From positions 620,001 to 684,000 of the forward strand of contig NZ_JAGGLB010000001.1 of assembly GCF_017874215.1 (NCBI RefSeq): 64,000 nucleotides of DNA. Direction: 5' to 3'. Shown piece after piece: positions 42,020 through 51,317 of this stretch; the stretch's first letter is position 1; each line of letters opens with the position of its first letter. Under the pieces are notes generated by a model. That model worked only from the letters and a program-made list of their open reading frames with translations. It was not told the origin of the DNA and searched no databases. Source of the stretch: Paenibacillus eucommiae. Its GTDB lineage: Bacteria; Bacillota; Bacilli; Paenibacillales; NBRC-103111. A program made the translations under genes and the position numbers.

Positions 42020-43558
42020 TTATTTGGTGGTCTTCCAGGCATCAATTTGTTTTTGCATCTCAGCTATGATCTTGTCAGCCCCTGCAGCCTTTTGCTTGGC
42101 CAGAAACTCATTGTATTTCGCTTCTGTGCTTACACCCAAATCGATCGCTCTGGAGTACTCGTCAAAGATCGCACTTACTTTTCCGATTTCAGCCTTCACA
42201 GGCTCAGCATCGAAGCTGAAACCTAACAGCTGGGACGGCAATGCGTCCGCATTCAATTTCTTCGTATCCTCCCACACATTCGCAGGCATTCCTTTTTCCA
42301 CATAAGCAAGGAAATTGGTAGCAAACATCCAAGGTACATTGGGAACATAGGCTTTAGCCTCATCGCCTTCTTTGATCATGAATCCATCCGCATCCAGCTT
42401 GAAGTGCTTATCTTTGATTCCGAAGTTCAATAGATTGTACAGCTCTTTATCTGAATTCAGTAATTCAAGCAGCATCATCGCTCTTTCCGGATTTTGCGAA
42501 TTTCTATTGATGGCTTGCATGGTGGCAATGATGCCATTAGTTGTCAAGTGGGCCGTTCCGGAAGGAAACTGGATTCTTTCGTACCCTGCCTCAGCAGTGG
42601 ACTCGACATCACCGCTTGGTTTATAAGAGCCGCCAATACCTACTGAAACTTTTCCTGTCTTGGCTTCTGTGCCATCTTCCGTTTTTTTGGAAATACGATC
42701 CTTCGAGTTTAAATATCCTTTGGCATTCCAGTCTCTCATCAGCGCTGCATACTTTTTCACGCCCTCAGTTTCATACTGATTGACTACAGTGAGTGTTGAA
42801 TCTGAGAAATCAACCGCTCCTGGAATCTGGATTCCGGCAATAGGCTCAAGATTGAAGAACAAGCCGTCCAATTGAACCAACGAAGTGTAAAAACCCTTTT
42901 GCGGAAAATCTTTCTTTACACTTTCAATAAAAGGCTCCAGCTGATTCAAGTTATCGGGATTAAGCTTACCGCTCAAAGCAGGAATGTCGAGCTTATACTT
43001 CTCAGCTTCTTCTTTCGAAACGACGACAGCGGGAGTTCTGGCAGCGATCTGCTCATTAATAAAGCCGTAAATTTGCCCTTTTACTTTGGCAGCATCCCAA
43101 AATGATTTCGGAACTGCAGCAAATGTTTTCGGCGCATACTCAGCAAGCAAATCATCCAGTGGCAAAAAGGCCCCTTTCGCTACATTCTGGCTGTAATTGT
43201 TCATCCAGTTCGAAGTAAAGGCGATATCATACGGTTCTCCTGAAGCAATAACCACCTGCATCTTCTGGTCATATTCACCAAAACCAAATGGTTTGAAATC
43301 TACGGTCGCATTGATTTTTGCCTTCAGCACTTTATTAACTTCAGCAAAAATCAAATCTTGATCCGCTTGTGGAAAGGCCCCCGGGAAATACCACGTCAGC
43401 TTAACTTCCGGCAAGCCTGCTGGTGTCTCTGCCGGCTTTTCGCTTACAGCGCTTACACTTTCTTTCTGCGTTCCACAAGCAGCAAGCAGCATGCTTAGAA
43501 CAAGTACCATAATTGTTGCGAAGATCCCCACTTTTGAAATTTTAAAACTTCTCAACAT
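42020..43558 (-). CDS. Extracellular solute-binding lipoprotein, LplA type
   Basis: The product has 512 residues with AGAGGAGG 7 nt before the ATG. The lipobox LLAAC gives Cys28 as the lipidated residue. The mature part has receptor features such as PEVKLTWYFPGAFPQADQ and IDYKPFGF-like strands of the LplA group, a variant DUF3502-like C-terminal region (IDLGVSTEAKYNEFLAKQKA), and many aromatic residues. It has no permease next to it; the matching permeases are most likely those at 50413-52241, because both transcription units share an identical promoter and operator layout (43671-43782 and 52319-52418). The divergent membrane AraC regulator (43870) is the likely controller. Confidence 0.92.
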   Translation of the reverse strand: MLRSFKISKVGIFATIMVLVLSMLLAACGTQKESVSAVSEKPAETPAGLPEVKLTWYFPGAFPQADQDLIFAEVNKVLKAKINATVDFKPFGFGEYDQKMQVVIASGEPYDIAFTSNWMNNYSQNVAKGAFLPLDDLLAEYAPKTFAAVPKSFWDAAKVKGQIYGFINEQIAARTPAVVVSKEEAEKYKLDIPALSGKLNPDNLNQLEPFIESVKKDFPQKGFYTSLVQLDGLFFNLEPIAGIQIPGAVDFSDSTLTVVNQYETEGVKKYAALMRDWNAKGYLNSKDRISKKTEDGTEAKTGKVSVGIGGSYKPSGDVESTAEAGYERIQFPSGTAHLTTNGIIATMQAINRNSQNPERAMMLLELLNSDKELYNLLNFGIKDKHFKLDADGFMIKEGDEAKAYVPNVPWMFATNFLAYVEKGMPANVWEDTKKLNADALPSQLLGFSFDAEPVKAEIGKVSAIFDEYSRAIDLGVSTEAKYNEFLAKQKAAGADKIIAEMQKQIDAWKTTK

Positions 43559-43670
43559 TTTGTATCCTCCTCTTTCGTATGTGTACTATATCTTAAAATG
43601 GGCTGCAGCCCATATCTAAGCGAGCCTGGTGGCGAGGGGAAAGTAATTTCCCGTCTGCGATAATTATGAT

Positions 43671-43782
43671 AATATAAATATTAGTTTTTTCATTTGAAAA
43701 ATGCCAGTTCTTAAACGCTGCCCAAGTTCTCTTTAGAGTAAAAATGAGTAAAAATGAAGTTCTCAGAGTCACTTTTTGTTCT
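43671..43782 (-). promoter_or_regulatory. Promoter with four AGAAC half-sites (receptor gene)
   Basis: On the minus strand: AGAAC at 43778-43782, 43759-43763, 43726-43730 and 43707-43711, giving start-to-start distances 19, 33 and 19. A poor -35 TTTCAA (43694-43699) and a good -10 TATATT (43671-43676) are 17 bp apart. A tandem 10-bp duplication (GAGTAAAAAT twice, 43736-43755) lies between the pairs. The same layout, without the duplication, precedes the permease operon. A 16-bp palindrome, ATGGGCTGCAGCCCAT, is at 43598-43613 in the leader. A weak -35 with a half-site beside it suggests activator dependence. Confidence 0.75.
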
Positions 43783-43869
43783 GATTTTAGTATTTTACTA
43801 CTTGAGCTCATTATTCGATTGATTTATCTTCGCCTTTCAGGTTAGTCTTTAGGTATAGGAGGTTGCGAT

Positions 43870-46143
43870 ATGATTAAAAAGTTTATTGTTAAAAATCCAT
43901 TCCAGCTTTTTTTAACTATACTACTGCCCTTTTTATTGAGCACACTGCTGGTGATTTTTGTACAATCCTCATTCCAGGGACGAATTTTCGAAAAATTTGC
44001 TCTGGAAATGGTCTATAATCAGCAAAAAACGGACCTGCAACACACAAGCAGCAACGTCAGCCTCATGGAAAAAACCGCCAATTCAGTAGCAACCACAGCT
44101 TTTTTTGATGATACGATTAAAGACCTCTTGTATACCGATATACATTCTGAGGATTACATTAAATATGAAAGAAAGCTGCAATTCTATAAAAATATTTATC
44201 CATTCCTGCAATCCATTTATATTTATAATGGTCACAATATTCAAGCTGTACCGAGCATGAACTTTATTTATGACCGCAGCTCGTTTAACGATCAAGGCAT
44301 TTTTCCTATTTTGGATGACATTCGAAACAATAAAACGCATAGCATCATACTGCGCAAGATTCCTAGCCCGTTATCAGAACCAGGTTCGGATGATCCGGAC
44401 GCATTCATTTATGTGTATTCCTATCTGTTTTTTGATTCTCAAGTGCAGAGTGGAAAAGTAAGTGAAGCCATCATCCTGAATATTTCTGAGGAATGGCTTA
44501 GAAAAAGCTTCAGCTCCTCGGATCAGTCAAAAAGTCGGATTTTTATGATCGATCGCAATGGGATTCTGTTGTCCAGTGATTCCATACATCCATTGCTAAG
44601 CGATTTAAAAGAAAATGAATTTATTCAAACCATCAACGCTTCTGCTGAGCCCACTGGACATCTTCGAACTGATGTGGATGGTGTCGATTCATTTGTAACC
44701 TATGCAGCTACCGATGTCTTCGACTGGAAACTAATCAGCATTACGCCCTACTCGCACATTGTGCAGGATATAGTCAAGATGAAGCAAAAAACATATCTTC
44801 TGGTACTTTTCTTCCTTATAGGGAGCATTGCTTTATCGTTGTATTTTTCACGAAAGCTGTATATCCCGATCAAATTGGTTATTCAAAACTATAACGTGTT
44901 TGAGCGCAACAATACTTACAACAAGAAGCAAGACTTTTTGCGAAAAATGGTTTATTTGGATGAGCCTGCTTCTACGGATTCTTTGGAAAAGCAGCTCACC
45001 GCCTACAATATTGCGCTCAAGCCTGCCGATTCCTTGCTGATCATACTCATAAAGCTGGATCACTATGCGGAATTTTGCTCCAAATTCAACCTTACGGATC
45101 GCGGACTGCTCAAATATGGTGTCATAAATATCGTCTCCGAGCTGCTTGCCGGTGTCTATAAGCATGAATGTATTGATATGGAAGAAGATCAAATTGTTGT
45201 ACTGATCAGCTACAGCTCAGCAGAGCTTCCTTCCAGAAATGAACAGCTGATTGCCCAGTTCCAAGAAATTCAAGCTAATACAAGGCAATACCTGAACCTT
45301 TCAATCTCCATTACTTTTAGCGAAGCTTTTGAATCGTTAGCCGGTCTGAATCATCACTATTTAAAAACATTGGATCTATCCTTTTACAGATTTATTTGTG
45401 GTCATAATTCGTTGATTTTCCATGAAAACTTAAATATTCTTACCGACGATTTCAAATACCCCCTGGACCAGGATAAAAGAATGACAGATGCCTTAATTCA
45501 AGGTCAATTAACCGATGCCAAGAAAGAACTGTCCGGCATCATCGAATATGCGTCAACATACAGCTTTACCCTTATAAACTCCGTCATCATTCGCTTGCTT
45601 TTGTCCATTCGCCAAGCGATTGAAGTGCTGGAAGCCAATTATGCCATCCAAGTCAATTTCAACTTGAATATTTATTTGGCCAAGGTGCAGAAGATTGAAA
45701 CCTTAGCAAACATACAATCCGACTTTCTGGATCTGTTCGAACATTTATCTATGGAGCTGGAAGCCAAAAAAGAAAATAAATATATCAAGCTGGTGGAAGA
45801 GGTCGCTCAAATTATTCAGCAGGATTACCCTAATCCAGCCTTGTCATTGGTTACTATTGCCGAGAAGGTCAATTTATCTCCCTCCTATGTAGGAAAGCTT
45901 TTCAAGAAACACCGGCTTATTTCTATCACCGATTACATCAACAACATTCGGCTTTTATCTGCGCGGGATTTAATCGCAACCTCAGATGAGGCCATTAATG
46001 TGATTATGGAAAGCTGCGGTTTTTTAAGCCGGAGCCACTTTTTCACCCTGTTTAAAAAGGTTTATGGCGTGACGCCTATTCAATACAGAAGTCAATCCAA
46101 GGCGCTCAAAGGTGAGGATGACCCCACCTCCACGCAGCCCTGA
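43870..46143 (+). CDS. Membrane-anchored sensor / AraC-type regulator
   Basis: The product has 757 residues with AGGAGG 7 nt before the ATG. One membrane helix lies near 13-33 and a second near 307-330, flanking an extracellular sensing region (cache-like, about 35-305). A cytoplasmic region (about 340-630) with a degenerate GGDEF-like layout leads to two C-terminal HTH motifs (about 640-742): LSLVTIAEKVNLSPSYVGKL and INVIMESCGFLSRSHFFTLF, then GVTPIQYR. It senses an external ligand and binds DNA directly, without a separate histidine kinase. It is divergent from the solute-binding gene and convergent with the dimethylformamidase-like gene, whose stop directly abuts its own. It is the best candidate to bind the AGAAC repeats. 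Confidence 0.9.
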   Translation: MIKKFIVKNPFQLFLTILLPFLLSTLLVIFVQSSFQGRIFEKFALEMVYNQQKTDLQHTSSNVSLMEKTANSVATTAFFDDTIKDLLYTDIHSEDYIKYERKLQFYKNIYPFLQSIYIYNGHNIQAVPSMNFIYDRSSFNDQGIFPILDDIRNNKTHSIILRKIPSPLSEPGSDDPDAFIYVYSYLFFDSQVQSGKVSEAIILNISEEWLRKSFSSSDQSKSRIFMIDRNGILLSSDSIHPLLSDLKENEFIQTINASAEPTGHLRTDVDGVDSFVTYAATDVFDWKLISITPYSHIVQDIVKMKQKTYLLVLFFLIGSIALSLYFSRKLYIPIKLVIQNYNVFERNNTYNKKQDFLRKMVYLDEPASTDSLEKQLTAYNIALKPADSLLIILIKLDHYAEFCSKFNLTDRGLLKYGVINIVSELLAGVYKHECIDMEEDQIVVLISYSSAELPSRNEQLIAQFQEIQANTRQYLNLSISITFSEAFESLAGLNHHYLKTLDLSFYRFICGHNSLIFHENLNILTDDFKYPLDQDKRMTDALIQGQLTDAKKELSGIIEYASTYSFTLINSVIIRLLLSIRQAIEVLEANYAIQVNFNLNIYLAKVQKIETLANIQSDFLDLFEHLSMELEAKKENKYIKLVEEVAQIIQQDYPNPALSLVTIAEKVNLSPSYVGKLFKKHRLISITDYINNIRLLSARDLIATSDEAINVIMESCGFLSRSHFFTLFKKVYGVTPIQYRSQSKALKGEDDPTSTQP

Positions 46144-47688
46144 TTAATCCGTGTCAGGCCTATCCATGCCGGGCACGGATATGCCCAGACAGCGGTCAAT
46201 CAAATTTCGGGTAATTCGCTTGACCCTTGGATCGGGTCCCTGCACCCGCCCAAACGTTCCCGATGCCGGAATGTGACCCGGCGGGCTGCTTAATCCCTGC
46301 GCCCACCAAATCGTCCCGGCACTAAACACCCAGTTGTTGTGCGGACCCGGGTAGATGACAGCTGCATGCCTGCCATCGTCCATCCTCGTCTCGCCATCCA
46401 AGCCTACGAGCGCTTCTTCCGGCTGAGTTCCTATCAAATCACTATGGGCCAGTATGTCCAGGCCTTCTATTTCCTTGAACGGCACGCCGTGATATTCCCA
46501 GCCGATCAACCCCGGTATGCTGTCGCCCGCCTTCATGCCAGTGCCTGTAAATACCCAGTGCTCCGGCTTAGCCACCGTCCAGTCTCCGTATCCCGCAGCA
46601 TGCGAAGCCGCCCCCATAAGCTCATGTTCATCCAAGAACCGCTGTTTACGGGCAAATGACCGGAGCGGCCCTCCTGTGGCGTTGCTTTCATAAGGAATGA
46701 TCTCATGATAGACCGCGTTCCCGGAAAGAAAGAGCAGGCTGACCCCCCTATCCCGAGCTGCAGCTGCATGCTGATACATATCTCTAGTCCAATATTCATC
46801 GTGTCCCGAGGAAATAAAAACCTGACAGGTTTCCAAGAGGCTGGGGTCACTGTGAAGATCAAGATTGGAACAATACGTGACATCATAACCCTCTGCCTCA
46901 AGCCAGTATTCCAAGGGAAACTCCCATAAGAGAAACTCTCCTGAGCCGCTGGATAAAGGCGAGTCAACAACCTGGAAATATTTAGAATACGGCCGGTCAA
47001 AACTGACACGAACATTAGGACCCGTATACCAAGGCCCAAGCCCGTTGTCGTAAATGGAGCTGGTCGCTGGCCATTTGTTATACGCCTGCCAGGTCAGATC
47101 GCTCACTTGGACGAGAACCTCCGTCTTACGCTGCTGCTTCACTACAAAAATGATGTAGCTCTGGGCACCCATCGGTACATCCCTGGTCAGCTTTGCCAGA
47201 TAAACACCGCTGACCCAATCATCGGGAATTTGCAGAGTCACACTCGGCCGCCAATTACATTCTCTGAGCCGTTCTACCGTCTCCAGGGGCGTTGGCTGTT
47301 CTTCTCCGCCGAATGGGCCGAGGTGCAGCATATGCCGGCCTCCAGTGCCACCATAATGCCCCAGCCGGTAAATATCCACGGTGAACGGGCATGCCGGAGA
47401 CGTGCTGACCATAAGGTCGATGCCTTCGCCAGGGTAGACACTGGTGCGGGAAGCATAGCCCTCAATCGCCGAGGAGCGGGCGCCGTGGAGCAAATCGCTT
47501 AAATTGCTGTCAGAGGCACTTCCTTCTACACCTCCTTGAGAGATCTGCGGATCATCGAACTGATACCGGGTTAGCTGCCAGTCCAACGTTCCTGGCATCA
47601 GATTTTCCTTCACTGTTTCGTTGGCTGTTTCATTGGCTGTTTCATTGGCTGTTTCATTGGCTGTTTCATTGGCTGTTTGATTTGCCAT
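46144..47688 (-). CDS. N,N-dimethylformamidase large-subunit-like protein
   Basis: The product has 514 residues with a TGGAG site 7 nt upstream. Residues 4-24 are a low-complexity run of the tetrapeptide ANET. The rest matches the C-terminal domain family of dimethylformamidase beta subunits: YRLGHYGGTGGR (near 108), VSGVYLAKLT, TWQAYNKW, SFDRPY, CQVFISSGHDEYW and the GPHNNWVFSAGTIWWAQGL end. Characterised dimethylformamidase is an iron enzyme that cleaves a C-N amide bond. In this setting an amide or N-acyl sugar substrate is possible, but the function is not established. It is the last gene of the five-gene permease-SDR-GH20 operon. Confidence 0.8.
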   Translation of the reverse strand: MANQTANETANETANETANETANETVKENLMPGTLDWQLTRYQFDDPQISQGGVEGSASDSNLSDLLHGARSSAIEGYASRTSVYPGEGIDLMVSTSPACPFTVDIYRLGHYGGTGGRHMLHLGPFGGEEQPTPLETVERLRECNWRPSVTLQIPDDWVSGVYLAKLTRDVPMGAQSYIIFVVKQQRKTEVLVQVSDLTWQAYNKWPATSSIYDNGLGPWYTGPNVRVSFDRPYSKYFQVVDSPLSSGSGEFLLWEFPLEYWLEAEGYDVTYCSNLDLHSDPSLLETCQVFISSGHDEYWTRDMYQHAAAARDRGVSLLFLSGNAVYHEIIPYESNATGGPLRSFARKQRFLDEHELMGAASHAAGYGDWTVAKPEHWVFTGTGMKAGDSIPGLIGWEYHGVPFKEIEGLDILAHSDLIGTQPEEALVGLDGETRMDDGRHAAVIYPGPHNNWVFSAGTIWWAQGLSSPPGHIPASGTFGRVQGPDPRVKRITRNLIDRCLGISVPGMDRPDTD

Positions 47689-47728
47689 GATCGTTCACTC
47701 CAGTTAGCTATTTGTTATTAGCCTTCGC

Positions 47729-49618
47729 CTAGTCTGCCGACTGAGCAAGTCTGCTCGCTGTTGGCATTCCTTTATACCAATAGCAGTCTACGATGCCTTC
47801 CTGTCCTTGGTACAGCAGGCGCTCCTGCTCAAGCTCTTCCAAGCGCCCAGTCCTTCCGCCCGCATAATCGTCCAACCGGCGGATCGTCGTTTTTAAGCTG
47901 GCCAGAAGCCCGCCGTAACGGAAGTCAATGACCTCCCAGCCAAAGGGCTTATACAACTGATGCCACTGACTCAGGTGGCATTCCCGCAGATCTTCCACCC
48001 TGGCAATCAAATCAACCAGTTCCACTTGTGCATAATGCTGCAGGGACGTTACATCTCCAGCCCTGTAATCGCGGGTGATTCTCAGACCAATCTCCGATTT
48101 GACAGCAAGTACGTGGCATAACCTTTGTAAAATTTCAAATACTTGCCCCCATTCTCCATTCCGCTGCACAGCCTGCGCATAGTGAAGAGCTAGCTTGGCG
48201 TAATGCTCAGCTATCGGCAGCCCGTCGATATTTTTATCGAACATGCCCATTAAGACCTGCTGCCACAGCAAATAGCGGGACGGATTTGCCGTTTCGAGAT
48301 TCCCTTCGGAAGTTCCGGGAATTTCGTCGACAAACCGGATATCCATGAAATCATCGTAATGACCTCCGGTGCAAAATTCGAATCTCCGCTTCAGTTTTCC
48401 TTCATCCAGTTGTTCAGCATAACCATGCTCCGCGAACAGCTGCAGCCCAAGGAGCGCGGAATAAATATGGCATTCCGTCCCGTCATCCCCCCATAAGGTA
48501 GCGATGATCTCCTTTATACCTTCTTTTTTACAGGCCGTCATCGCTGCATCGGTAGCTGCAAAGGTTGCACCATAATTCAAGCAGAAGCCCTTCCAATTCC
48601 AAATACCGCCGGCAAAAATAGGGGTTGAGCCAAATTGCTTATGCTTGCGGATAAAATCGATGTAGAAATCCACATCGTAATGATAATAATCCCAGTAAAT
48701 ATGCTGGATGCCCTTGGGCATTTCCTCCAAAATAGACGCAGGCAGAACCATATCCCGGTCATAATTATCACTCATTCCCGCCCCTGCACGGAAATACATA
48801 TCACTCCATATCATCGGCTTCAAGCCGTACTTTTCCGTGATCTGCAGCACTTTGGCAAGATGCTCGTTCATGATCTCGAATTTGGAGCGCAGTCCATTTT
48901 TGAGCAGGTAATTCCCTTGCCCCAGCTTTAAGGCTTCATCCATGCCAATATGGATTCGCTTCGTCCGGACCGGGTTCGTCGCCGCAACGATCATCTGCTC
49001 GATAAATGCGTAGGTTTTCTCTTCTCCCACGAGCAGCGTCTCCCGATCCTCCTTGATGTCGTTGAAGTCGTTCCATTTCAGTACATCGCTCAAATGGCTT
49101 AAGGTTTGAATGCAGGGAATCAGCTCAATGCCGAATTGATCGGCATAATCGTCGCATGCCCGAATCTCCTCTTGCGTATACCGGCCCCTCATATATCCGA
49201 AATAGGGCTGCTCCACGACCTCAAAACTGTCTTCAGCATACAGCATCAGCATATTTAGACCCATAGCAGCCATCTTGGTAATGAGCCGTCTTAGCGTGTC
49301 TGCTTGCAGCACAGCATTGCCCTGAGAGATATCGATCATCGGACCGTTCATGCTGAACTGAGGCACTTCGGTTATGTCGCATTCTTGTTCATGCTGCAAA
49401 CTTTCCAGCAGCAGTCCCAGCGCCCGAAAAAACTGATGCTTATGCTCGTAGTGAATATGGGCCTTATCTCCCTCATACACGACTACAATTTTGTTTTCGT
49501 TTTTCTGTGTCACTTGAACGGGCATGCCGTCTTCGCTTACGGTGAATTGAAATTCTGCTGCGAATATTTGTATGCCAGCCTCCAGCTCTGAATCCTCCAA
49601 AATAAAATGCAAATTCAC
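47729..49618 (-). CDS. GH20 beta-N-acetylhexosaminidase-like protein, intracellular
   Basis: The product has 629 residues and starts at a GTG (49618) with GGGAGG 7 nt upstream. It has an N-terminal beta-domain (about 1-90), then a TIM barrel with signature HIGMDEA, in which Asp227-Glu228 is the family's catalytic pair for substrate-assisted hydrolysis through the 2-acetamido group. LNMLMLYAEDSFEVVEQPYF and LIPCIQTLSHLSDVLKW are further barrel strands. The C-terminal about 200 residues are helical. There is no signal peptide, so it should act on imported oligosaccharides. It fits an operon that takes up an N-acetylhexosamine-containing glycan; specificity is not known. Confidence 0.87.
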   Translation of the reverse strand: MNLHFILEDSELEAGIQIFAAEFQFTVSEDGMPVQVTQKNENKIVVVYEGDKAHIHYEHKHQFFRALGLLLESLQHEQECDITEVPQFSMNGPMIDISQGNAVLQADTLRRLITKMAAMGLNMLMLYAEDSFEVVEQPYFGYMRGRYTQEEIRACDDYADQFGIELIPCIQTLSHLSDVLKWNDFNDIKEDRETLLVGEEKTYAFIEQMIVAATNPVRTKRIHIGMDEALKLGQGNYLLKNGLRSKFEIMNEHLAKVLQITEKYGLKPMIWSDMYFRAGAGMSDNYDRDMVLPASILEEMPKGIQHIYWDYYHYDVDFYIDFIRKHKQFGSTPIFAGGIWNWKGFCLNYGATFAATDAAMTACKKEGIKEIIATLWGDDGTECHIYSALLGLQLFAEHGYAEQLDEGKLKRRFEFCTGGHYDDFMDIRFVDEIPGTSEGNLETANPSRYLLWQQVLMGMFDKNIDGLPIAEHYAKLALHYAQAVQRNGEWGQVFEILQRLCHVLAVKSEIGLRITRDYRAGDVTSLQHYAQVELVDLIARVEDLRECHLSQWHQLYKPFGWEVIDFRYGGLLASLKTTIRRLDDYAGGRTGRLEELEQERLLYQGQEGIVDCYWYKGMPTASRLAQSAD

Positions 49619-49640
49619 TTCTATTCCTCCCGTTCAAATA

Positions 49641-50393
49641 TTAAAAGGCCAACTGCCCACCATCGACTACAATCGTTGTACCCGTTATAAAAGCCGCATC
49701 ATTGGAAGCCAGAAAGGCGAATACCCCAGCTACATCTTCCGGCATGCCCACTCTTCCAAGCGGTATTTTGTTGCGAATGTAGGCTTCAACAAATTCAGCG
49801 TCGTCGATCACTTCAGACATCGGAGTTTGAATATAGCCTGGACAAACCGCATTCACTCTAATGTTATAGCTTCCCAGCTCTAACGCCATCGTTTTCGTCA
49901 ATAAAACAATGCCGCCCTTCGATGCATTGTAGTGTGCGTATTTGGCCTCACCTACAATCCCATTGGTTGAAGACATATTAATAATGATACCCCCACCTTG
50001 TTTGACCATCTGCCGGGATACCTGCTGTGCCGTATAGAACATTCCGTTTAAATTGACGTCGAGCATTTTGCGCCAATTACTGTGCTTAAGCTCCAGAAAG
50101 TCTTCTTCCCAAGCAATTCCGGCATTATTAGCGAGAATATCGATACGGCCCCATACAGAAATGACCTGTTCAACAGCCCTTTCGATTTGATCGGCATCGG
50201 AAACATCGGCCAATAAGGGCAGTATTTCATAACCCGCAGCAATAAATTGCTGCTCCACTTGATTTAATTCCTCCATACTGTGGGAAACTAGCGCCACCTT
50301 TGCACCTTCGGCAGCGAAACGCCCGGCAATGGCCTTGCCAATACCGCGGCTTGCTCCGGTCACTAAAGCTATCTTGTTGCTAAATCGCGACAT
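49641..50393 (-). CDS. SDR-family oxidoreductase
   Basis: The product has 250 residues; the start at 50393 (MSRFSNK) has AAAGGA 9 nt upstream. The Rossmann dinucleotide motif is TGASRGIG (12-19), the structural motif is NNAG, and the catalytic set is the Ser of MSSTNGIVG plus YNASK. The C-terminal motif VNAVCPGYIQTPM and DGGQLAF complete the classical SDR pattern. It should oxidise or reduce a sugar or sugar acid with NAD(P). It lies 19 nt after the permease and 22 nt before the GH20 gene in one operon. Confidence 0.95.
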   Translation of the reverse strand: MSRFSNKIALVTGASRGIGKAIAGRFAAEGAKVALVSHSMEELNQVEQQFIAAGYEILPLLADVSDADQIERAVEQVISVWGRIDILANNAGIAWEEDFLELKHSNWRKMLDVNLNGMFYTAQQVSRQMVKQGGGIIINMSSTNGIVGEAKYAHYNASKGGIVLLTKTMALELGSYNIRVNAVCPGYIQTPMSEVIDDAEFVEAYIRNKIPLGRVGMPEDVAGVFAFLASNDAAFITGTTIVVDGGQLAF

Positions 50394-50412
50394 CCTGTTC
50401 ATTCCTTTCAAG

Positions 50413-51294
50413 TTAACCTTTTACTGCACCAACCGTAAGCCCCCGAACAAAGTGTTTCTGGAAAAAAGGGAATACCAGCAGCATAGGTCCTGCTGCCAGA
50501 ATCGCCATCGCCATACGGGCAGATTCTGATGGTAATATCACATTTTTCATTGCTGGGGGCATCATATTGCTTGAGTTAGTCAGAAACGCAATGTTATTCA
50601 TCATCCTGTACAGCATAAATTGCAACGGCACCAGACTTTCCTTCTCTATATAGAGCAGGCTTAACCACCAATCATTCCAATACTGCAGCAGTGTAAATAA
50701 GGCAACCGTAGCAAGCCCGGGCTTGGCAAGCGGGAGAATCATTTGAAAAAAGATTCTGAACTCACTCGCTCCATCCATCATGCAGGATTCAATAATGCTG
50801 TGTGGTATTTTCTGCATGAAAGACCTTAGGAGCAGAATAAACCAGGGAACCGCCAAATAAGGAAGAATCAACACCCAAATGGTGTTTTTCAAATGCAGAT
50901 AGTTGCTAATTAGCATGTAGGTAGGAACCAGTCCCCCATTAAACAGCATCGTAAAAAAAACGTAGAAGCTGAGCTTGTTTTTCAGTTTAAAATCTTCACG
51001 CGACAAAGGATAAGCTATTCCGGCAATGACTAATAAAGAAACAAACGTCCCAAAAAAACTGACAAACAGCGAAACTTTGAAAGCATTTAAAATCTGCAAG
51101 GGCTTATATAAGATGTAGGCGTATGCCGACATATCAAACATTTTTGGAAACAGCCGATAACCGTTTTTAAGAATATCTGTTTCATTACTTAAAGAAACGG
51201 AAAGAACAGCGACCAGCGGAAACAAACAAGCGAGACTAAATAAAATGAACAAGAGATTGATCAATACCTGTGGTCCTATTTTCCTGAACACCAT
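50413..51294 (-). CDS. Carbohydrate ABC transporter permease, LplC type (CUT1)
   Basis: The product has 293 residues with AAGGAGG 7 nt before the ATG. It has six hydrophobic segments and the EAA-type loop SIIESCMMDGASEFRIFF. The C-terminus QKHFVRGLTVGAVKG is typical. It pairs with the LplB-type permease 23 nt upstream. The receptor is encoded apart, at 42020-43558, under a matching promoter. No ATPase gene is in the window. Confidence 0.94.
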   Translation of the reverse strand: MVFRKIGPQVLINLLFILFSLACLFPLVAVLSVSLSNETDILKNGYRLFPKMFDMSAYAYILYKPLQILNAFKVSLFVSFFGTFVSLLVIAGIAYPLSREDFKLKNKLSFYVFFTMLFNGGLVPTYMLISNYLHLKNTIWVLILPYLAVPWFILLLRSFMQKIPHSIIESCMMDGASEFRIFFQMILPLAKPGLATVALFTLLQYWNDWWLSLLYIEKESLVPLQFMLYRMMNNIAFLTNSSNMMPPAMKNVILPSESARMAMAILAAGPMLLVFPFFQKHFVRGLTVGAVKG

Positions 51295-51317
51295 GGGCCT
51301 GCCTCCTTTGCGTTTTT

